The position numbers and the translations under genes were made by a program. Below are positions 57,801 to 64,000 of a stretch of 64,000 bases of DNA, piece after piece (position 1 is the stretch's first letter; the number at the start of each line of letters is the position of its first letter). The notes under the pieces are model-generated. The model was not told the DNA's origin. It was given only the letters and a program-made list of their open reading frames with translations, and did not search any database. This DNA comes from Dugong dugon (Eukaryota > Chordata > Mammalia > Sirenia > Dugongidae): assembly GCA_030035585.1 (NCBI GenBank), contig CM057460.1:128634714-128698713 (forward strand), given 5' to 3'.

Positions 57801-58647
57801 GGTATGATGTGTTTTCATTCTGATTTGATTCTAGGAATTTTTTGATTCCATCTCTGATTTCTTCTATTATCCAGTGATGTGTAAGCAGGGTATTATTCAG
57901 TTTCCATGTAGTTGATTTTTTTTCCTTGCTCTTTCTAGTGTTAATTTCTACCTTGATGGCATTGTGGTAAGAGAAGATACTTTGAATTATCTCAGCATTT
58001 CGTATCTTGTTGAGGATTGCTGTGTGGCCTAAGATGTTGTCTATTATGGAGAATGTTCCATGTGCATTGGATAAGAATGTGTACTTTGCAGTGGTTGGAT
58101 GGAGTGTTCTATATATGTCTATGAGGTCAGGTTAGCTGACTGTGACCTTTAGGTCTTCTGTATCTTTACTGAGTTTCTTCTTAGATGTTCTGTCCTTTAG
58201 TGAGAGTGGTGTGTTGAAGTCTCCTACTATTATTGTGGAACTGTCAATTTCTTTTCATTGTTGTTAGAGTTCGTTTTATGTATTTTGGAGCCCTGCCATT
58301 GGGTGGGTAGATGTTTATTATGGTTCTTCATGATGGATCGCCCCTTTAATCATTATATAGTGTCCTTCTTTGTCTTTTTTGGTAGATTTCGTTTTAAAGT
58401 CTATTTTATCTGAGATTAGAATTGCCACTCCTGCTCTTTTTTGGTAGTTGTTAGCTTGATATATTTTTTTCCAACCTTTCACTTTTAATAAATTCACATC
58501 TTTGCTTCTAAGGTGTGTCTCTTGTAGACAGCATATTGATGGATCCTGTTTTCTTATCCATTCTGTCACTCTCCATCTCTTTATGGGTGCATTGAGTCCA
58601 TTTACATTCAGTGCAATTATTGATAGATGTGAGTTTGTTGCTGTCAT
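54833..58647 (-). pseudogene. L1-D ORF2, frameshifted, RT active site mutated
   Basis: This is LINE-1 ORF2 starting at 58647. The endonuclease part shows CCLQETHL and then breaks near 58320. The RT block (57048-56233) includes [20 protein letters not shown], but the catalytic box reads FAKDMIVYV where L1-A has FADDMILYI, so the first Asp is replaced by Lys. Frameshifts follow near 56230-56270 and 55830. The C-terminal 328 codons (55819-54833) are open and keep the Cys/His motif ([18 protein letters not shown], with His replaced by Asn). The frame is dead on several counts. Confidence 0.93.
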
Positions 58648-59063
58648 TTTGTAGGTTTTTTTTTTGTGGTGCTCAAGTTTTCTTTGTTTTTGCTTTCTTG
58701 TGCTGAGTTACTTTTGTTTGTGGATTTTTTTTTCATTTCTTTTGTTTTTGTAGGTTTTGTTTTTGCTGACACTTTATGTTTTTCGTCTGTATTTTTATGG
58801 TTTGTTAACTTTCTCTGTGGTTACCATGAATTTTACCCTTATCTTTCTAAGTTTGAAGCAGTCTACCATTACTTGGTATCGCCCTGCCTTCCTCTCCATT
58901 AGTCGGTTCTATACCTATGCCGTTTATTCCGTCTTTTATTGTTTTGATGGTGTTGTCATCCATCGGTTAACTGCTCTGATTCCCTGTTGTATTTCTTTTG
59001 GTTTTGGATAGTACTCGAGAGTTCATTTCCTAGATTGGTATCTGGCTCATAGAATCCTGTGTC

Positions 59064-60112
59064 CTAGGTTCTGCCTGTGAGCTGAAATTGTTTGTCCTCA
59101 GATGGAAGAACTCCCTTTAATAATTCTTGTAAGTTTGATTTGACTTTTACATATTCCCTTAATTTCTGTTTATCTGGAAATGACCTAATTTCACCATCAA
59201 ATCTGAACGAGAGTTTTGCAGGATATAATATTCTTGGCTGACAAGTTTTTTCTTTCAAGTTTTTATATATGTCATCCCATTGCCTTCTTTCCTGCATGGC
59301 TTCTGCCGAATAATCTGAGCTCAGTCTTATTGTTTCTCCTCTGTATGTGACTTCTTGTTTTTCATGGGCTGCTCTCAGTATTGTTTGTTTGTCTTGTTTT
59401 TGGAGAGTGTTAATATAATATGCCTTGGTGATTTTCTTTTGGAGTCTCTTCCATGTGGGGTTCATTGATCTTCTTGGATGGCCAGCTTTTCATCTTTCAT
59501 AATATTGGGCAAGTTTTCTGTCAGCAGTTCCTCAGTGATCCTCTCTGTGTTTTCAGCTTTCTGCCCGTGTTCTGGAATGCCAATCACTCATAAATTTTTG
59601 CTTTTAATTGTGTCCCACGTAACTCTCAGGTGCTTTTCATTTTTATTTGTTCTTTTTTCTGAGTTTTCCTCAAAAAGATTTGTATCCAAGTGTTTGTCTT
59701 CAGTTCTACTGCTCCTGTCCTCCACGGTTTCAAATCTGCTTCTCAGCCCTTCAATGACATCATCCATTTCTGAAAGCTTGTTGTTCATCTTTTGGATTTC
59801 TAATTGTTGTTTTTGTATAATTTCGAGTTGTGACTTTATTTTGGCATTTTGTTCCTGCATCATCTTCCTGAATTCTTGCAATTTTTTGTCTGTATTTTCC
59901 ATGAATTTGTCTATTTTTACCTCATGTTTGTAAGCTTTTTGCCTCAGTTCTTGGAAAATTCCGAGCATTAGAGATTTGAATTCCCTAACAGGTACATCTA
60001 GTGCGTTTTCTTCCACAGGAGAGTCATCTGGTGTTTTAATTTGGATGGCTACTGGAACCATCCTGTGCTGTTTTTGTAAATATTTTGATATTGTCTTCTG
60101 TTTTCAGGGCAT
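59064..60112 (-). pseudogene. L1-D ORF1, stop at codon 3
   Basis: This is LINE-1 ORF1 with its ATG at 60112. Codon 3 is TGA (Arg CGA in L1-A), as in L1-B. A second in-frame stop replaces the Arg of the NLRVIGIP block near 59595, again CGA to TGA or similar. Coiled coil (60000-59750), RRM-like part and C-terminal domain (MQERRQWDDIYKNLKEK, then QPRILYPAKLSF) are all recognisable, ending at 59064. Confidence 0.92.
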
Positions 60113-62304
60113 TCAGCAGTTATTTTTCTCATTTATTGATTGTAGATTTTTTTGTTTCATCCCTTTTTAAAAAAAAATTGATTATGTCTGAGCAGGCAGA
60201 CTGTGTGTTCTTTGTTGTTTGCTCGCTGTGCTCTCAGTACTTTTCACCTCCCTCTCCAACTGGCAGGGTCAGTCACTCAGATATGGTACAGAAGGGCAGG
60301 TCTAACTGAAGAGGAGTTACTGGGATGGGTTGTTTGTGGTACTTACTACAGCCACCAGAGCGGGTCAGTAATCAGTGCATGGCAGGTTCCAGTAGGCCAT
60401 GGCTGTGGTGCTTGGTGGTGTGATGTCAAGCACACGGTGCAGGTAGGGAGGATGAAGTGGGGAGATTGTTATGTGTGGAGCTAAGATGGATATGGGAGAG
60501 AAGAGAGAGGAACTGGAGCCAAAAAACATACAAACTAACAAAAAAGAATGCTAGGGGAGCTTGCCTTTGGAATGGAGAGATGAGAGACTATGAAATGGAG
60601 AAAAACAGAAAGGGGAAGTGGAAGAAAAGAAAAGAATGAATAAATAAAAATCAGAAAGGTTAAAGAACCGCAAAGTTCCCAGGGATCCCACTGATGCACC
60701 TATGAGGTCTGGGGAAGTTGCTCTCAGGTGTCGCAGTACAGCCTGGCTAGAAGGCGTAGAGGTATACATTGCCTGGTATTCAGGGATCAGAAAGAGAAGG
60801 AAGATTTAGAGAGATGAGAAACTGAGTGATGAAGAAAGACAAAAAGGGAAAATGAGGGAAAAGAAAACAAAACAAATTAAAAAAAAAAAAAAAGAACAAG
60901 AAAGGCCCCCCAAAAAAACAGAAAAAAAAAAAACCAACAAAAAAAGAAATGCTCTCAGGGATCCCTCTGCATGTCTGTGGAAGCTGAAGGGGAGTTCTAT
61001 GCCACACATCTCCGCTTGGCCAGAAAGGGCTCCCAACTCATGAAAAGGAAAAGAAAACAAACAATTCAAAACGAACAAACGAACAAAAGCCCCGGGATCC
61101 CACCAACGCGGTAGCCCAGACCAGGAAGAAGCTCCACACTCGAATGGAGCTCTGTAGCTCCTCAGAAAGAAGCAAAGATGGTGCACGGAGCCAGGCACTT
61201 GAGTGAAAGGAGGGGGAGGTGGCAAAAGGCAAGTGAGAAATCCAAAGAAGCAGGAAAAAAAAAAAAAAAAGCAACACCAGCAGCCAACAAATGACACTCT
61301 GAGAGCCAGCTAGTGAGGGCTGGTGTTTCTGGACAAGAGACTGTGTCCGCGGGACACAGAAGAGGCCGAGTGTGGGTGAAGAAGGGTAGAGAGTGGGAAA
61401 ACGTATATCACAAATTGCCGGCACTCTGGAGTCCCTCAGGTAGAAGCAAAGATGGTGTACAGAGCCAGGCACTTGAGTGAAATGAGGGGGAGGTTGCGAG
61501 AGGCAAGTGAGAAATCAAAAGAAGCAGAAAAATAAAAGCAACACTAGCAGCAAACAAATGTCACCCAGAGAGCCGCCCGCTTTTGTGTGTGGAATCCAAG
61601 CATCCGGCGCTTCCCGGCCAAGAGACTGTGGTCACGGGAAGCAGAGGAACAAACGAACAAAAGCCCTGGGATCCCACCAGTGTGGTAGCCCAGACCAGGA
61701 AGCAGCTGCACACTCTAATGGAGCTCCGCAGCCCCTCAGGAAGAAGCAAAGATGGTGCATGGAGCCAGGCACTTGAGTGAAAGGAGGGGGAGGCGGCGAG
61801 GGGCAAGCAAGAAATCAAAAGAAGCAGAAAAAAAAAGCAACACTAGCAGCCAACAAATGGCATCCAGAGAGCCGCCTGCTTGGGTGTGTGGAATCCAAGC
61901 AGCCGGCACTGCCCGGTCAAGAGACCGTGGCCGCAGGAAGCAGAGGAGGCCGATCTGGGGGGTGGGAAAGCACACACCGCAAATTACCAGTTGTTTTGTC
62001 TCCCACCGGATGCTCTGTGAGGCTGCTTTCTCGTATCCCCGTTTGCTGGTCTCCAATAGGAGTCCAAGATGGTGGATCCGCGCTGCGTTAGCTGGTAGGG
62101 AACGTCTGCGTAAATCTCTCCTTGCTCTCCGTTCTCTGTCAGTTTTCTCACTCCATTTGGTGCTTGGCTGAGTTCTTTATCTCTTCATTTGATGTTTTAG
62201 GGTTTCAGGATTGTTGTATTCTCTGTTTGGCTTAGTTCTTCAGATCTTTGCTGTGGAGGGACGGCGTGGTGCTTCTGCCTAGAGCGCCATTTTGCCGGAA
62301 CCTC
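60113..62304 (-). promoter_or_regulatory. L1-D 5'UTR with three monomers
   Basis: The anchor AGCAAAGATGG occurs at 61171, 61445 and 61745 (spacings 274 and 300 bp). The longer unit includes an extra block (GAACAAAAGCCCTGGGATCC). This is the highest monomer count in the window. Confidence 0.75.
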
Positions 62305-64000
62305 CTTGAGTTCTTATAATAGTGGTCTTAAACAATATTTGTCAATCTGTGACTGACTAAATTCACTCAGTATAATGACCTCCAGCTTCCTCCATATTCG
62401 AAGATGTTTCACCGCTTCATCATTGTTCTTTATCATTGCATAGTATTCCATTGTGTGGTTATACCATAATTTGTTTATCCATTCATCTGTTGATGGGTAC
62501 CTAGGTAGTTTTCATCTTTTTACTGTTGTGAATATTGCTTCAATGAACATGGGTGTGCATATATCTATTCGTGTGATGGCTCTTATTTCTCTAGGATATA
62601 TTTCAAAGAGTGAGTTAGCTGGATCGTATGGTAATTCTATTTCTAGCTTTTTAAGGAAACACCAAATCAATTTCCAAAGTGGTTGTACCATTTTACATTC
62701 CCACCAACAGTGTATAAGTGTTCCAGTCTCTCCACAACCTCTCCAGCATTTCTTATTTTGTGTTTTTTGGATTAATGCTAGCCTTGTTGGGGTGACATGA
62801 TATCTCATTGTAGTTTTGATCTGCGTTTCTCTAATGGCTAATGATAGTGAGCATTTCTTCATGTGTCTGTTAGCCACCTGAATATCTTCTTTGGCAAAGT
62901 GCCTGTTCATACCATTTACCCATTTTTTAATTGGGTTATTTGTCTTATTGTTGTTGAGTTTTTGCAGTATTTTGTAGATTTTACAGATTAGACACTGATC
63001 AGATTCGTCATAGCCAAAAATTGTTTCCCAGTCTGTAGGTTGCCTTTTTACTCTTTTGGTGAACTCTTTTGATGAGCATAAATGTTTGATTTTTAGGAGC
63101 TCCCATTTATCTGGTCTCTCTTCTGGTGCTTGTGCATTGTTACTTATGGTTGGTATTGTGTTTATGCCATGTATTAGGGCCCCTAGAGTTGTCCCTTTTT
63201 TTTCTTCCATCGTCTTTATCATTATTATTATCATTTATATTTAAGTCTTTCATCTATTTAGAGTTAGTTTTCATGCATGGTATGAGATATGGGTCTTGTT
63301 TCAGTTTTTTGCAGATGGATATCCAGGTATGCCAGCACCATTTGTTACAGAGACTGTCTTTTCCCCAGTTAATGGACTTTGGGCCTTTGTGAAATATCAG
63401 CTGCTCATAGGTGGATGAATTTACCTCTAGATTCTCAATTCTGTTCCATTGGTCTATGTATCTGTTGTTGTAGCAGTACCAGGCAGCTTTGACTACCATG
63501 CTGGTATTATAGGTTTTAAAGTCAAGTAGTGTGAGGCTGCCTACTTTGTTCTTCTTGAGTAATGCTTTACTTATCTGGGGCCTCTTCCTTTTCCATATAA
63601 AGTTAGTGACTTTTTCTCCATCTCATTAAAAAATGTCATTGGAATTTGGATCGGGATTGCATTGTATCTGTAGATCACTATGGGTAGAATTGACATTTTC
63701 AAAATGTTGAGTTTACCTATCCATGAGCAAGGTATGTTTTTCCACTTATGCAGCTCTCTTTTAGTTTCTTGCAGTAGTGTCTTGTAGTTTTCATTGTATA
63801 GATCTTTTACATCTCTGGTTAGATTTATTCATAAGTATTTTATATTCTTGGGGGCTATTGTAAATTGTTTTGATTTGGTGATTTCCTCAAAAAGTTCTCT
63901 TTGTTAGTGTAAAGTAATCCAACTGATTTTTGTATGTTTATCTTGTATCCTGAAACTTTGCTGAAATCTTCTATTAGTTCCAGTAGTTTTCTTGTGGATT
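62305..64000 (-). mobile_element. L1-E: ORF2 3' half, continues past right edge
   Basis: L1-E resumes after L1-D. A 240-codon frame (63234-62512) encodes the ORF2 C-terminal region with [18 protein letters not shown], and a second frame (63499-63254) lies upstream. RT-proximal sequence continues to the window edge. The subfamily differs from L1-A and L1-D (for example a distinct MIIIMIKTMEEKKG stretch) and is older. Confidence 0.9.
62512..63499 (-). pseudogene. L1-E ORF2 C-terminal region, broken
   Basis: Two frames (63499-63254 and 63234-62512) together cover the part of ORF2 after the RT core, including [30 protein letters not shown]-like sequence ([12 protein letters not shown]) and the Cys/His motif. 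A frame break separates them near 63235-63254. The rest of ORF2 lies toward and beyond the right edge. Confidence 0.88.

Larger units (their letters stand above)
53652..62304 (-). mobile_element. L1-D: near-full-length LINE-1 inserted in L1-E
   Basis: This minus-strand LINE-1 is 8.65 kb. It has a three-monomer 5'UTR (62304-60113), ORF1 (60112-59064), a spacer, ORF2 (58647-54833) and a 3'UTR with an A-rich tail (T-rich at 53647-53680). An 11-bp, one-mismatch duplication flanks it. It is closely related to L1-A but carries more damage, including a lost RT active-site Asp. Confidence 0.94.

Overview
The window is mammalian nuclear DNA made almost entirely of interspersed repeats. I see no host protein-coding gene, no functional RNA gene and no prokaryotic-type feature. 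Three repeat families point to an afrotherian genome, most likely an elephant. They are tRNA-headed SINEs of AfroSINE type with a GAGTCRGAATCRACTC-like 3' part, RTE-clade (BovB-like) LINEs ending in (AAC)n, and young L1 elements whose 5'UTR is built of roughly 270-bp monomers. The species call is inference from repeat content.

Layout. 1-1340: 5'UTR of an L1 on the minus strand that continues off the left edge. 1377-3731: a SINE, an RTE 3' end and old AT-rich DNA. 3732-16781: a nested pair. A plus-strand L1 that has lost nearly all of ORF2 (L1-B) is split by a full-length minus-strand L1 (L1-A, 4411-12985), and each has its own target-site duplication (TSD). 16782-29440: mostly single-copy-like DNA with a truncated RTE, an old minus-strand LTR (about 20317-21240), a HAL1-like ORF1 relic and scattered SINEs. 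29440-37265: an ancient minus-strand L1 (L1-F) split at about 32086 by a composite of L1 and RTE pieces in opposing orientations, with a hairpin at its left edge. 37266-41850: single-copy-like DNA with three SINEs and a CA microsatellite. 41850-44290: an ancient plus-strand L1. 44335-50140: an older minus-strand L1 (L1-H) interrupted by an ORF1-only L1 insertion (46006-49441, 17-bp TSD), which itself carries a solo retroviral LTR (47044-47426, 6-bp TSD). 50141-52960: RTE and old L1 fragments. 52960-64000: minus-strand L1-E split by the near-full-length L1-D (53652-62304), running off the right edge.

Nothing here works as a gene system. The interest lies in the nested insertions and in three independent cases of L1 elements that keep ORF1 but lack ORF2: L1-B, the 46006-49441 insertion and the HAL1-like relic. 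The 46006-49441 copy stops exactly at the A-tract just before the ORF2 start, which suggests how such ORF1-only elements can arise. Other points are monomeric L1 promoters and 3'UTR modules of varying copy number, a long antisense reading frame shared between 5'UTR copies, and a mutated reverse-transcriptase active site in L1-D. All L1 and RTE reading frames seen carry stops or frameshifts, so none looks mobile today.
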